DNA of 64,000 nucleotides from Polytrichum commune (Eukaryota; Streptophyta; Polytrichopsida; Polytrichales; Polytrichaceae), in contig OX485808.1 in NCBI GenBank assembly GCA_950295325.1, positions 10,666,501 to 10,730,500 of the forward strand, in the 5' to 3' direction. A program made the translations under genes and the position numbers. The stretch's first letter is position 1. Each line of letters starts with the position of its first letter. Below are positions 49,112 to 61,058 of this stretch, in pieces. The notes under the pieces are model-generated. The model saw only the letters and a list, made by a program, of their open reading frames with translations, did not search any database and was not told where the DNA came from.

Positions 49112-50500
49112 CTCCTGCTGTGTCGCCTTCGTCCTTGTGGAGACACATGGGCTTTCTTACCAGCCTACATACCCGGCCACGACATGTTCCGGAAGGTACC
49201 TTCCACGTCACCTGGCTAGCACAACGAGATGAAATTGATTTCAAAAGTCCGGGAGGCCAACAGGCTTATGGGACTAAAATTACATCAAGATTGTGTCAAA
49301 AAATGTTAATCATTTCATATTTTAATGGAGTGAAACAGCCTCCGTAAGCTACTACATAGCCAATATCGATTCGATGGTCTGATTGGAAGAAAGACTTGAG
49401 ATTACTAGTGTCCAAAGAGGTTTTTGGACATAATCAATCAACATTTTAGTGTTTCCAAGTCCAACTAATTACAAGTTGACATCTTTTGGTTGTTCCTTAT
49501 TAAATTTGGGATATATTTTCTAGATTTTTCTAAAATAATTTTCTTGAAGTTCTGAAACTTCAACATCTGTAACTAGCGGTTGGCTCTCCCCGTTCATTGG
49601 AAACTGCTTGACATTAATTGGATGGGTCTCAAACAATTATATGTTTTGCAACTAGCCCACTTCTCACGAGATATGAACTACACGATTTGTAAGAGGGTGA
49701 GCAAATCCAAATCAAGGCCATGGCTGGCTGCCTCCTCATCATTTTTGGAGCTCATATATATGGACATCTTAATCACCCTCAAAGTGAAGATTCTCATGGT
49801 CATTTAAGTGGCCATATAGGTCCCCATAACCTAAAATGGTTATCATATTTTGAGCACGTAGTCCAATCTCTTTTGGTGTCCATTCTTAGATCCACACGTA
49901 ACCACGTACCATCCCAATATACATGTGTCCTGATTATTGTTGTTTGGAATTAGGTATGTCTACCTTACATTTTGAAATAGGGAAAGAAATCCATCTTCAA
50001 TGAAGTTGTATAAGGGACACTCAAACACAAAATATGTCTCATTTTCAACCACATTATAAAAACAAAAGTGATCTAATTTTTTTAAATCGAGTTAATCTGC
50101 AAGAAAACTTTGCAGCATCTTGTGAGCCAACTTCTACCTTGCAAAGACATATAGATATTTCCTACATGTCTCCTACCTACATGCTCTTTCAATACCCTTA
50201 CCCACTTGTATATGCACAAAACGGCACCCACGGGCTCCGTGAGTATCACATACTTCAATATCATTATTGTTGCCTACTTGATATTTGCACATACATCATT
50301 GTAAATTTTAAGCTTTCATCTCTAAACCCTTGGACCGTCTTCTTATGGGCATACCCCGGTATCAAATCTTATTAATTCTCTACCAATACCCTTACCCATA
50401 GAACAAATCGATACCCGCTCACCATTTGCCTTTCATGTCACAAATTCGGTACCCTGCGACCCCTCACGGGTATTAGCAAAAGCCTTGAGAAGAAACCTCG
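49112..50500. other. Divergent intergenic region between SPP and RUS5
   Basis: Contains a minus-strand family B copy (about 49375-49600) and a minus-strand family A copy (about 49640-49968, ending AATTAGGTATGTCTACCTT). From about 50000 to 50480 nothing recognisable is seen. The promoters of SPP (minus) and RUS5 (plus) must lie here. Confidence 0.55.
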
Positions 50501-50518
50501 TGCCAAGTCAGCATTCTG

Positions 50519-50675
50519 CCACGTGGAGACGCATCATTGGAGAAAACCCAGCAGGACGACCTCGAATGCCTCCACATCACCCCGGGCTTTTTGACGTGGC
50601 GACCGTCTACAGGCGGTACACAAACCGGATGCAGCACGTCGTGTATATATACAATCTGTATTCGTATTTGTACTC
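50519..50675 (+). promoter_or_regulatory. RUS5 core promoter with G-box, ACGT element and TATA box
   Basis: CCACGTGG at 50519-50526 is a perfect G-box. TGACGTGGC at 50592-50600 is a second ACGT-core element. TATATATA at 50644-50651 is a good TATA box, placing transcription start near 50675. G-boxes are known binding sites for light and UV-B factors such as HY5, which fits a ROOT UV-B SENSITIVE gene. The regulatory link is inferred. Confidence 0.55.
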
Positions 50676-50696
50676 GTAGGTTCCAGCTTCAGAGCT

Positions 50697-50723
50697 ATGG
50701 CGCTGCGAGCACTACTCACATAG
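50697..50723 (+). CDS. Upstream ORF of eight codons in the RUS5 leader
   Basis: ATG to TAG in the predicted 5' leader, encoding MALRALLT. It ends about 40 bp before a donor-like CAG/GTATGT site at 50766. Context is moderate. It may reduce translation of the main frame; this is inference. Confidence 0.35.
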   Translation: MALRALLT

Positions 50724-50778
50724 TTTCACCACTCTCACTCTTTCTCTCTAAAACACACAAGTACAGGTATGTCGTTTT

Positions 50779-51890
50779 GGTATGGCTTGGTCGAGATTAC
50801 CTTTGGGAAGCGTTTTGTGACTTTGCTGCAGAGACAGAGGAGGAGAGTGATTTTTGGACATGAATGTTGATGTACCAGCAATTTTTTTGGGCAATCCTTG
50901 GAAGAAGGTTTGGTTGAGAATTGAGCAATGGGAGAGCAGGGCATTTGGAACTTGGCATGGCAGCAGATGGTGATATAGAGAGGGCACTGGGAAATCTTGG
51001 TAGCAGGAGTTGGGAAGAATGTATATGTAGCTCGGTATGGTTTTGTGGAGATTGAATCCAGAAAATGTCTTGCGACTTGTTGCAGAGACAGAGAGAGAGG
51101 AGAGGATTTTGGGACATGAAGGTTGATGTGGTTGTGGTTGTGGTTGTGGTGAGACCGACATTTGTGTGCAATTCTTGTAAGAAGGTTTGATTGAGTATTG
51201 AGCAATGGGAGAGCAGGGGCATTTGAAATTTGGCATTTAAAGGGATTCCTGGGTACTAATTTTGGTAGCAGGAATTGGGAAGAATGTTTATGTAATTCGG
51301 TATGGTTTGGTGGAGATTAGACTCAGAAATCGTTTTTGTAACTTGTTTCAGAGACACAGAGAGGAGAGGATTTTTGGACATGAATGTTGATGTGGTTGTG
51401 GTGAGACCGACATTTGTGTGCAATTCTGGTTCGAAGGTTTGGTTGAGATTTGAGAAATGAAAGAGCAGGGCATTAAAATTTGGCGTGGCAGGACATGGTA
51501 GGAATTCATTGTGGACTTAGAGAGAGCACAGGGTACTAATTTTGGTAGCAGGTGTTTGGAAGAAGTTATGGTAGTTTGGTATGGTTTGGTGAAGATTATC
51601 TCGAGAGAATGTGTTCTGACTTTGTTGCAGAGACAGAGGAGAGGGATGTTTGGGCATGAATGTTGATGTTGTGGTGGTGGTGGGACCGACATTTTTGTGT
51701 GCCAATTCTTGGAAGCAGGTTTGATTGAGAATTGAGCAATGGGAGAGCGCTATTTGAAATTTGGCATGGCAGCACATAGGTGGAATCCATTGTGGACTTA
51801 ATAAGAAGCGCACTGGGTAAATTTAGAAGCAGCAGAAGTTTGGAAGAAGATTTTAGATAAAGTAAGGTATTGGGAAGGGGTAGAGAGAAA
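50779..51890 (+). repeat. Four-copy tandem repeat in the RUS5 5' leader
   Basis: Units begin GGTATGG at 50779, 51034, 51299 and 51578, with a fifth fragment near 51866; spacings are 255, 265, 279 and 288 bp. Each unit carries a pyrimidine-TGCAG or TTCAG acceptor-like site followed by AGACAGAG (at 50831, 51085, 51351 and 51630), then GGACATGAATGTTGATG, GAGCAATGGGAGAGC and TTTGGTAGCAGG. The array runs up to the RUS5 start codon. A donor-like CAG/GTATGTCG at 50766 suggests it lies in a 5'-UTR intron. Minus-strand ORFs of 114-162 codons here are artefacts. Confidence 0.85.
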
Positions 51891-51891
51891 A

Positions 51892-54800
51892 ATGGTTGGT
51901 TTAGCAGCTGGGAGCAGCTGTTGTCCTGTACCACAGAAATTTCAACATCAATTCCACATAGCTTCAACTCCAGCTCCCAGTGCAGTAACATTTTCTTTTT
52001 CACCTACAAAAAAAGGTTATTTGGTTACCACATTCTTGCGAAGTCGGAGAAACGGGTGCAAGTCAAAATGCCACGAGTCCCATTCTGGTCCAAGCACCAC
52101 ATCAGACAACGAGCCCATGTAAGCTGACAAGATCCATGATTCTGACCACTTCAAATTCGTAGAATAGAGTTATCCTTTAACTCAATGGGACTTTTCATGT
52201 GGAGAATGATGGACCCTCATGAAATACAATATCAATAATTTCTTCTTTCCACTTGTGATGATGTTTCATGCTCGGAGGTAGTTGTGTTTGAATGTTAATG
52301 TAGAGCAACCTATTTCGGTTTGAGGTTCATTGAAGGCCAAACTCATTTTAGCACCTCTTGATGGCATGCCAAACTGAAATTGACTCTCAATGAACTGATT
52401 TAGAATGTTTTGTGTTCAAACCTCCACGCTACTACTTCCAAACGTGCACCCAAAACGCACCAAATATGGAAGGTGTTGTATGCAAAACAACCAAATCCCA
52501 ACCAAAAGTCATGTTGAGTTAAATGATAACTTTATGTTGTTATCAAGGAAAACAATGTGACCACCAAAATCCGGGCCATGTTTTTTCATTGCAAGGATCC
52601 AAGGAATGAAATCTACTGATTGGGTTTTGAGCATCTTTGTTTTTAATGTATGTGCCTTCAATCATGCTAAGGTGCTGAAACCATGAAGTTTCTTAACTTC
52701 GAGTTTTTTTTTAATATTCATTTCTTACCAGAGCACTAAGAGAGAGCAGGCAACCCGAAAAAATCCTACTCCATGAGAGGCGCAATGGGCAACTTGTATC
52801 CAGGTATGTAAGTTTGTGTTGATAAGGAGTCAGGACCAATTTAATTTCTTGTTAGTTGATGATGATGATGATGATGTCATTCCTTAGCTACTTGAGTGGG
52901 AGCAACGATGCAGTGTTTGTATTTTAAGTTTGCCTTGGGGTTTTGTAGGTATTGGGCTGATGAGCAATCAGAAGCTCTAAATAGGGAGGATACGGACACA
53001 TCCGACAAACAAAGCATAGCTGGCAAATCCTTGGAGGATCAAGAAAGGCTCGGATTACCAATTCGAGTACCGCAGAACCTTCGAACATTCATCCTTCCCT
53101 CTGGATTTCCAGGCACACATCACTTACTCATGCATAACAACACCTTGCTTCACAATTGTGCATTTTGGTAGTTGATCATACATACCTAACTTCCGCAAAA
53201 ACAAAAACAAAGAAGTTGTTTACCTTCTTTATGGAGGGCTTATGTGTCCATTATTTATATTCTTCATATTTTCTGGTGCATGCAGACACAGTTTCAAGCG
53301 ACTACTTAGAGTACATGCTTTGGCAATTTCCAACTAATGTCACCGGTTGGATATGCAGCACCCTTGTCACCTCCAGCCTTCTCAAGGTCTGTTGTAGGCA
53401 TACTCAATCTATAATTTGATTGTTGTGTTGTTTTGTTTGTGAATCCACGATTCAAAAAAATAGGATTGTGCGTAGGCTAAATATGTATAGGCATACTCAA
53501 TCTGTTCTTTCGATTGTTATGTCTGTTTATTTGTTTTTTTCATTTGTTTGTGAATCATCGAGTTTAGATAATATGATTGTCCGTAGACTATATATCCACA
53601 GGCATACTTAGATTGTTATTTGACTGTTTTGTTTGGTGATTTGTTTGTGAATCCTCAAGTTTAAATATGGTGATTTGTATGCACATGCATACTTGATCTG
53701 TTATTTGATTGTTGTGTTTGTTGATTTGTTTGTGAATCCTCGAGTTTAGATATTATGATTGTCAAAGTTGTCAAGTGCATTGCATGTGAATAGGTGAAAG
53801 GGTAATCCAGTTCATTTCTTTCCCCTCTTTGTTTGGTCAGGCTGTTGGTATTGGTGGAGGTGGTGGATCCGCCGCAGCTGCTTCAGCTGCCATAAAGTAA
53901 GCATATACTTTTAGGCATACAGTAAGGATATAAAGTCAGTTGTGTCACCAATAATATGTGTAGGATAATCTTTCGTCTTCTATGTGTCAGTAGTAGCACA
54001 TGTAGGAGATGGATGCAAATTAAGAAGATTTTTTTGAATGTATTGCTATTCATCTCTCTTTTGGTAGCCTAAGACGACCCGATTTTCAACTCAATCAATT
54101 ATATTGCAGGTGGGTAAGCAAAGATGGGCTAGGCTCTGTTGGACGGTTGTTCATAGGTAAGTACAAAATGCTACAAATTTGAAGCAAAATGCTACATCCA
54201 TTGAAATTCTGTTCTGAGGGAATTTTCGGAAAATTTATGAGGATTGTATGGTTCATTAGACACGATAGCCAATTTGAATTTTGGTCATTTTGGTGATACA
54301 GTTTTGTAATCTTGTTGACATGGTAGTTAGGCATTTTCTGAGATTAACCTCTCCTCTTGAAAAACCTTAGGTGGTCGTTTTGGAAGCCTATTTGATGAGG
54401 ATCCTAAGCAATGGAGGATGTACGCTGACTTCATTGGAAGTGCTGGCAGGTATGTGTGGAAGTCTACGATTTTCCACAATGATTTAGTTCTGCATTTTCT
54501 TCTTTTTTGTTGGTGTTCCATGAATGTTTGGAGGAAATGAAATTATCACCTTTCGAATTCAAATCTATTCACAAGATTGAAAGGAAACTGACTGATTTGA
54601 GTCACATATGTCATTCCGTTTCAATGAAAATTCTAACTTCATCCCTCTGATGTTCTCAATGGCCAAAAATTCACATACTAGAATTTTGTTCCAACGTCCC
54701 TAGACTTCAATAGCAGTAGTAGGTCTACATAATCTGGTCAAGTGGTCTTTATGTAACCTCCCCACTGCATTCCATGGTTTCCATTAGATTTAATCCCATT

Positions 54801-57800
54801 TTGATCATTGTGTAATCTTTCCACTACATTCCATAAACTCTAAATCATTACTCATCTATCCGTAACAATTTTCAATTTGCAGTATTTTTGAGCTTGCAAC
54901 ACCACTCACACCTGGGAGTTTCCTGCTTTTGGCTTCACTAGGGAACCTTACCAAGGCAAGCGAGATATGGTGCATTTTGCCCCTTTCCTTTGTGATTTAA
55001 AAAAAGAGTACGACTTTAAAGTATCAAGGTAGAAAACCCTAATTCGGTTACTTTTCTTATTAGGACACCTATATTTGAGTAATTTGTGGTTTATTGTGGC
55101 TCTCAGAATGGATACCAAAAAGACACATGTTTGAATGTGATTGGACTGCATGATCAAAATATGATAACCATCGTAGGCTCAACAGTCAACATAATTGGGC
55201 GGGACCTATAATGACCATTTAGTGAGCATAAGCACCTTCACTTTAATAATGAATAAGATATTCATATGAGCTTCAAATATTAAGAGGAAAGTGACTGTGG
55301 GCCTTGATGTGGATTTGCTAACTATCTTGTGTCAATGACATGTTTCATATCCTAGGAGAAGTGGGCTAGTTGCAAACCATTTAAGACCCATTTACCTTAT
55401 CACCTAAACTCCATCCAGAAACCAGTTTCCTGCATTTGATGCACATCATAGAATTTATCTACTTGAAAATCAATATTTGAACAGGTATCCATGTTGAACC
55501 ACATGAGAACTAAGTTAGGATACAGTAATTATTTTTTTGCGTCTGGAAATTTTGCAGGCAGTAGCAAAGGGCTTGAAAGATCCATCATTTCGCGTAATTC
55601 AGAACCACTTTGCAGTCTCAGAGAATTTAGGAGATGTCGTTGCAAAAGTAAGTCCCTGTCACCAACTCATTGGATTCCAAGAATTTATATAATGAGTGCG
55701 CCATCACCAGTTTCCAAGGGGAATGGCTACCTTATCCATCAACATTTCATATGAGATATTCTTTGAAATTCTCTACAACTGGACTTGGCCATGGGCAAAG
55801 TACAAACAGCAGGACCTTCACATAGTGTGAAATCTATGCTATTGAATGCTTTATTTCACTGAAATAAGTTATCAGATCTATTGTTAGTACATTTGTTGCT
55901 GACTATCTGGAAAAACACAGGAGGAGGTCTGGGGAGTTGCAGCTCAACTGGTCGGCCTTGCACTGGGTGTGGTCCTTCTTGTATGTTCATATCTAAGCCT
56001 CCCTATATCTCCTATAAGAAAGATAAATGATTGCATTGCTTTTTTTTGTTTTTGGAATACTGATCATTCAAAATTACTCTGACTAAACTCATGGCCATTA
56101 GCTTCCAACTTTTATGATGTCACTAATAAATCTTTTCTAAAGTTAAACCAACATAGAGAAGTCTCATGATTAGAGAGAGCCCCATAAACTTGGTGGACAA
56201 TCTGTGATGAAAGTTTCGTCAAATTTGAGGAACCATCATCGCTTTCATCATTCTTGGATACCCAACATCAAATACCGTCGAGTGTTTTTGAGCTTGTGCT
56301 TTAAATAATTAATCATTCCTGACATTTTCCACATGACAGCCTTCCATTGGTTTAGACCACTTAAAACCTACGTGGAAATAAATACAGTTCGGCATCTACT
56401 AAGATGAACCAGGAAGCACTTTACAGTACTTCAATGTCTCTCACATTCCATAAAATGTCAATGTTTGTACACTTACATCCATAGGAAGAAAAAAAAAAAA
56501 AAAAAAAAAAAATGTTGATTTTATTAGTTGGATTGGCGCAGGGTTCACCAGGCATATCCTCATCATATTGGGAGCTGGTGACAGCATGGGCATCCATCAG
56601 GACATTGCATTTGTGGCTACGCTATCGAACATTGGCAGTCCTGCGTTTTAACACTGTATATATCTCCCACCATCATCATAATGTTTTTTGTGTTGTCATT
56701 AGTTTGGAGATGACCACATTCTCTAGAAGCTTAAATTCTTATTTCCAAATGTGGTAGATTCCCCAGTTCATAATGCTTCAAAGTTTCTAAATGTGTAATT
56801 CAAATTGTTTTGTGTGTCCAATCACAGTTAAATTACAAGCGAGCAGTTATCCTTATTGAGGCATTTATTTCAGGTTCACCTATACCAGGTATACAATTGT
56901 AATCAAGACGAACGCACTTAATGTCCTTATTGACAATTATGATCCAATTTGAACCAGTATGGGCTATCTTAAATTTTTCAAGTCATATTTACTACTTGCC
57001 CTCACATTTTAAATGGCATGCAGGGTGTGATGATTGTAACATTACAGAACAAATCTTGATGCCCCGAATTTTCTTAGGCCCTCGTATCCGAGTCGGTTTC
57101 TCCTTAAAAGAGCTTCTTGGAGCAAATACTTCAACTGATGAGGTCTGTGACAGGAATTAAGTGGCAATTTTATTTTCTGTTGTCTTTTTGTTTTTTTTAT
57201 TTATAGTTGGTAGATGCCTATGGGCAGAGGAATCTTCAAATATTTGGTATGCCATCATAAGGTATCATTCATATTCTTGTTCCATTTTCCTTCCTTGTGT
57301 AATTGCAGGTAAGGAAACTACTGAAGCTCTATGAGCAAGAGAAATACCTCCTACTTCTACATCCAAATGCAATTCATGGACTTGAAGCTCGGATTCTCTT
57401 GAAGGTCTTGTCATGCTGCCTATTCCAACCACATTGATCGTTCCAATCTTCAGTTTTGCAACAATGAGTTTTGTTTTCTGGGCATGGGTGATAAGAATAT
57501 TGAAATCAAAGTTGAATTATATGTGGTCATGGGCCTTCCAAGTGTAGTTTAAAGGCAATACGAGACCTCTCCTCCAAATGATATTTCATTGCTATCCTGA
57601 TCATGTGGGTCCTGCCACATAATAAGTTATACTAATGCAAGGTTTGTGAAATTTTGAAGTGTCATGGTCTACCAGTTTTATGTTAGAGCTACCTTTTTGA
57701 AATGGGGCTTGATGCAAAATCATGTAGACCATGAAATATTTTCCATTGCATGTCATGTAGGACTTCATGTACATTTTTCATTCATTCAAACTTCTTTAGT

Positions 57801-58275
57801 CCCGTTCAGGCCCTCAAGCTCTAGGTTAAAGTGAAGGGGATGGTCTCACCATTATCCACCAATGAGAGATATTTTTTATGAGTTAGAACACACCAGATAG
57901 GCGTAAAAATGTATAGTGCTATGAAACCAATCTCGTTTCAAGCCAATTAATGTGTAGGGTTTGCAAAATTGACAGGAAGGGGCAAATAGTGAAACCTTGT
58001 TGCGGAGCCATTATCAAGCATGTTGGCTTCTACGTCAAATACATCAGCAAAATGGAGAAGATTCAAGGACTTATGGCCTAATAGCATCCCTTCACCGTGG
58101 GAGCAGCCACAATTTCAAGGACCAAGTAAATGTTCTTAGTACGAGTGTAAAGGAAATGCAACAAAATTTTGACGAATTTGTGATCACAATACAAGAGCAA
58201 GGGTGGGCACTCAGTAAGATTGTACTCAAAATCCCCAGTACTGCCCCTTTCCTTTCGAAACAAGTAGTAGAGTAA
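51892..58275 (+). CDS. RUS5: ROOT UV-B SENSITIVE 5-like protein (DUF647), 15 coding exons
   Basis: Member of the RUS/DUF647 family; RUS1 and RUS2 act in UV-B response and seedling growth, and RUS5 has no firm role. Exons: 51892-52118, 52732-52803, 52949-53112, 53286-53386, 53841-53896, 54110-54156, 54371-54449, 54883-54955, 55558-55647, 55921-55980, 56542-56655, 56828-56888, 57024-57142, 57309-57404, 57976-58275. They join in frame to 552 residues. A transit-peptide-like N-terminus (MVGLAAGSSCCPVPQKFQHQ) suggests a plastid. The core phrases FILPSGFP, DYLEYMLWQFPTN, FGSLFDEDPKQWRMYADFIG, LKDPSFRVIQNHFA and LHLWLRY match RUS5 best. The donors of exons 3 (53112) and 8 (54955) appear to be GC rather than GT. 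Confidence 0.88.
52270..52545. repeat. Family D repeat in intron 1 of RUS5
   Basis: Contains TTTTGTGTTCAAACCTCCAC, GCAAAACAACCAA and CCCAACCAAAAG, matching the right arm of the foldback at 18215-18610. The left arm is diverged. Confidence 0.6.
55020..55405 (+). mobile_element. Family A MITE in intron 8 of RUS5
   Basis: Starts near AAGGTAGAAAACCCTAATTC and ends near GACCCATTTACCTTATC. The interior has GTGATTGGACTGCATGATCA and GATATTCATATGAGCTTC. It is in the same orientation as the host gene and lies in the intron with the GCAAGC donor. Confidence 0.75.
56489..56512 (+). repeat. Run of 24 A in RUS5 intron 10
   Basis: An uninterrupted A tract ending 29 bp before the acceptor of exon 11, where a pyrimidine tract would be expected. 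It may be the tail of a retroposed sequence. Confidence 0.8.
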
Positions 58276-60697
58276 AATATTGTCCATTTGAAATGTAAAT
58301 TGATAAGATATATATACAGTTTGATTGTTGATTCTCCATTTTCTCACATTCAGTTCACAATTAGCACTCATTTTGAAACATCAAGTAAACCCCAGACCCT
58401 ACATTTTTAAGTTACAGGAGGTAGCAGAAGTTGTCAAGAGCGTGAGCTATGATTAAATGTGGGTCCCTTGAGCAATATTGTTATAAAATCTTCCACCTGT
58501 AGACCCTCTCTATCCATGAAACATTGAGATAACATGAAACATCTTGAATTCAGAACCTTCAAATTCGAATCGTACTGCACAAGAGACTTGAAAATCACGC
58601 CGGTTCTGATAATTCACACTATACTGTATGTGTGCGGCTGTGAAAGATGATCTGGAGTTGACTAATAATTTGCTGAATGTATATTGTAGTAACTTGGAAA
58701 TTTATCAACAATGGTCACTATTCTCCTCACATAGAGAAGAGCAAAAGTTGACCAAGGTTTTTATGTTGACAAGGATAAGGCTGTGATAAAAGTCCTCTGA
58801 ATAGTGGAGCCTCGAGTAGCTTTGAGCCATAGGCTCATATCACTATAAAGTTGGAAATCTAATACTTGTAAACGTTATTCATTCAGTATGATAGTACTAG
58901 CCAACTTTAATAGAGCATCAGTGGCTCACATAACTTCAGTTGTAAGGGCATGTCTACCCAAGTATATTGAATCTAGATCTATACAGGTAGATCATTTTCA
59001 AACCTGTCCAATATCATAATATCTGTCTTGAAACTTACCATTATGAGATCCAATGAACACAGATTCGCTTTTGAGACTCATTCTGCAGATATTCAAGTTG
59101 GGAAATCCTAGTGAAAAAGGGTAGAAAAGTGACACGCAGTAAAGCAGCATTGATCACATACTTGTGTTGGGCGAGAGTGAAGTATCACATACAAGCTCAT
59201 GCATAAAAGCTTTCAAATTAGTATGTAGTCTGGTGTTCCATCATTTTCAGTTGGTTTGACACCGAAAAAGCCTTTAAAGACCTCAAATTAATCTAGTCCA
59301 AGTCATTTCAGATGAATCAACCACAAACCTATAGAGGGTCAATTTTCTTTATGTTAGGTGAATGAGAGGTATATTGCTTGTATGCGGCAAATTCCCTCTT
59401 GGTGGTCCCCTACTCAACAAGTATTTTCCCTCAGATCTACCAACATGTTGCCAATCACACCTAACTTGGTATGGTGGCCTTATTGTAGGTCCTTCCAACT
59501 CCACAAACATTGGATGCCCTCAAATCATTTAGTCTCATCCATTTATCAGTTTTGAACAACACAAACTATCAAGCCAACTTTCTAAACCTGGTGTTGAGTT
59601 GCAAAAGTCACAAGTCAAAGTGAAAATTCTCTTTCCCTCTAAACAACCGACTTGACCTTTTCCCAATTGCAACACCCATTAAATAAATAATTGTGGTTGC
59701 ATTTTGAGTACACAGTCCAATCTCATTGTAACACGTGTCTCGTATTTTTATGTTCATTCTTAACTCCAAACCTTGCCATGTATCACTCACAAATAGGCGT
59801 TCAATTAAGAAGAGTGACCACATAAGGACCACAAAACTTAGCTTTGCACATAGAGTAGAGGCACCCATCACTGATAATTCAAGAGATTTTGCGCCAAATT
59901 TGGAGAAGTATAAGATGGTACAAATGTTTCCCGTGTAGGAAGATAGAAACCGGGAGGATTGCAACTTTTTCAGTAATTTTTTTCCCTCATACATGAAAAT
60001 ACTGTGAAATTTTCAAGCCAAAAGTTGGCCCGAACATATTACCAATGTCTAGAGTCCGCCATAACCACTCATTTTAACCGGTCACTCCTCCTCACTTTAG
60101 CACTCAAAACTAGGACATGTGTCATGACACCATTGGTTCCGGCATGGTCGGAATTTTGGCACCCTATAGATTGCCGATGGGGTACTGATCAGGAATAGGT
60201 GTCTCTACTATAATTGGAGGATTTTGGAACATAGAGATGCACTTTGACGTAGTAGGTCGACTATTGAAGGTTGCGGTTGAGAGTTGGGATTCGGTTAGCA
60301 ACTTCCCAAGGTTGGTCCTCCAACCACAAGTTGAGTGGTTGATTCTTGGCAGCTTTCGGTTTAGGGTTTGGCGAGGGAGTGCAAATCAACCACTCCCTCC
60401 GCAACAAACTTAACAATGTTGTAAGGAAGTTCGTGCTCACTCCTCTTAGATAGACAACTACTATATTTGAGTGTCACATGGCAACGCTTGGAAATGAAGA
60501 ACAAATATCAAAACAACACATGTTACAATGAGACTGGACGATTTGCTCACACCATAGACACCATTCTAAGTTCAATACTTACAAACAACACGATATTCAA
60601 TATTTTGAGAGAGTGGGATCCTCTCGAAATAATATTGGCCATTTGGACACCTAAAAGTCATGTTAGGTTGATAAATACTAGATTATACTTCAGACAT
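58276..60697. other. Intergenic repeats downstream of RUS5
   Basis: No gene is seen. About 59240-59830 holds repeats related to 2595-2760 (CAACCACAAACCTATA) and a minus-strand family A-related element that matches TrpRS intron 10. A plus-strand family A fragment lies at about 60465-60620. Confidence 0.5.
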
Positions 60698-61058
60698 GTA
60701 GTTTCCATTAAAATGAGAGTATGTTAAGCTGGGAAATCGACTCATTTAGGTTGAGTCGACCTAAATGAGGACAATATTTTGTCAATTTAGGTTGAGTCGA
60801 CCTAAATGAGGACATTATGTTGTCAATTTAGGTTGAGTCGATCTAAATGAGGACAATATTTTGTCAATTTAGGTTGAGTTGACCTAAATGAGGACATTAT
60901 GTTGTCAATTTAGGTTGAGTCGATCTAAATGAGGACAATATTTTGTCAATTTAGGTTGAGTTGACCTAAATGAGGACATTATGTTGTCAATTTAGGTTGA
61001 GTCGACCTAAATGAGTCGATTTCCCAGCTTAACATACTCTCATTTTAATGGAAACTAC
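60698..61058. mobile_element. Foldback element with a 41-bp minisatellite core
   Basis: The ends are an exact inverted repeat of about 54 bp, beginning GTAGTTTCCATTAAAATGAG at 60698 and ending CTCATTTTAATGGAAACTAC at 61058. Between them are seven copies of a 41-bp unit starting TTTAGGTTGAGTCGACCTAAA. That 21-mer has inverted 7-bp arms (TTTAGGT/ACCTAAA). The units alternate between ACAATATTTTG and ACATTATGTTG variants, giving an 82-bp higher-order period. Confidence 0.9.

Noticed and set aside
48747-49232. Plus-strand ORFs of 130-161 codons
   Set aside because: They are antisense shadows of SPP exon 1, which has the matching HAD motif and splice frame.
50735-51236. Overlapping minus-strand ORFs of 141-162 codons in all three frames
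   Set aside because: They are open because the region is a tandem repeat without stops in its antisense frames, and they encode repeated SQ/HN-rich peptides.
60744-61010. Regular repeats resembling a CRISPR array
   Set aside because: The units are contiguous 41-bp tandem copies with no unique spacers, inside an inverted-repeat element, in a plant nuclear genome.
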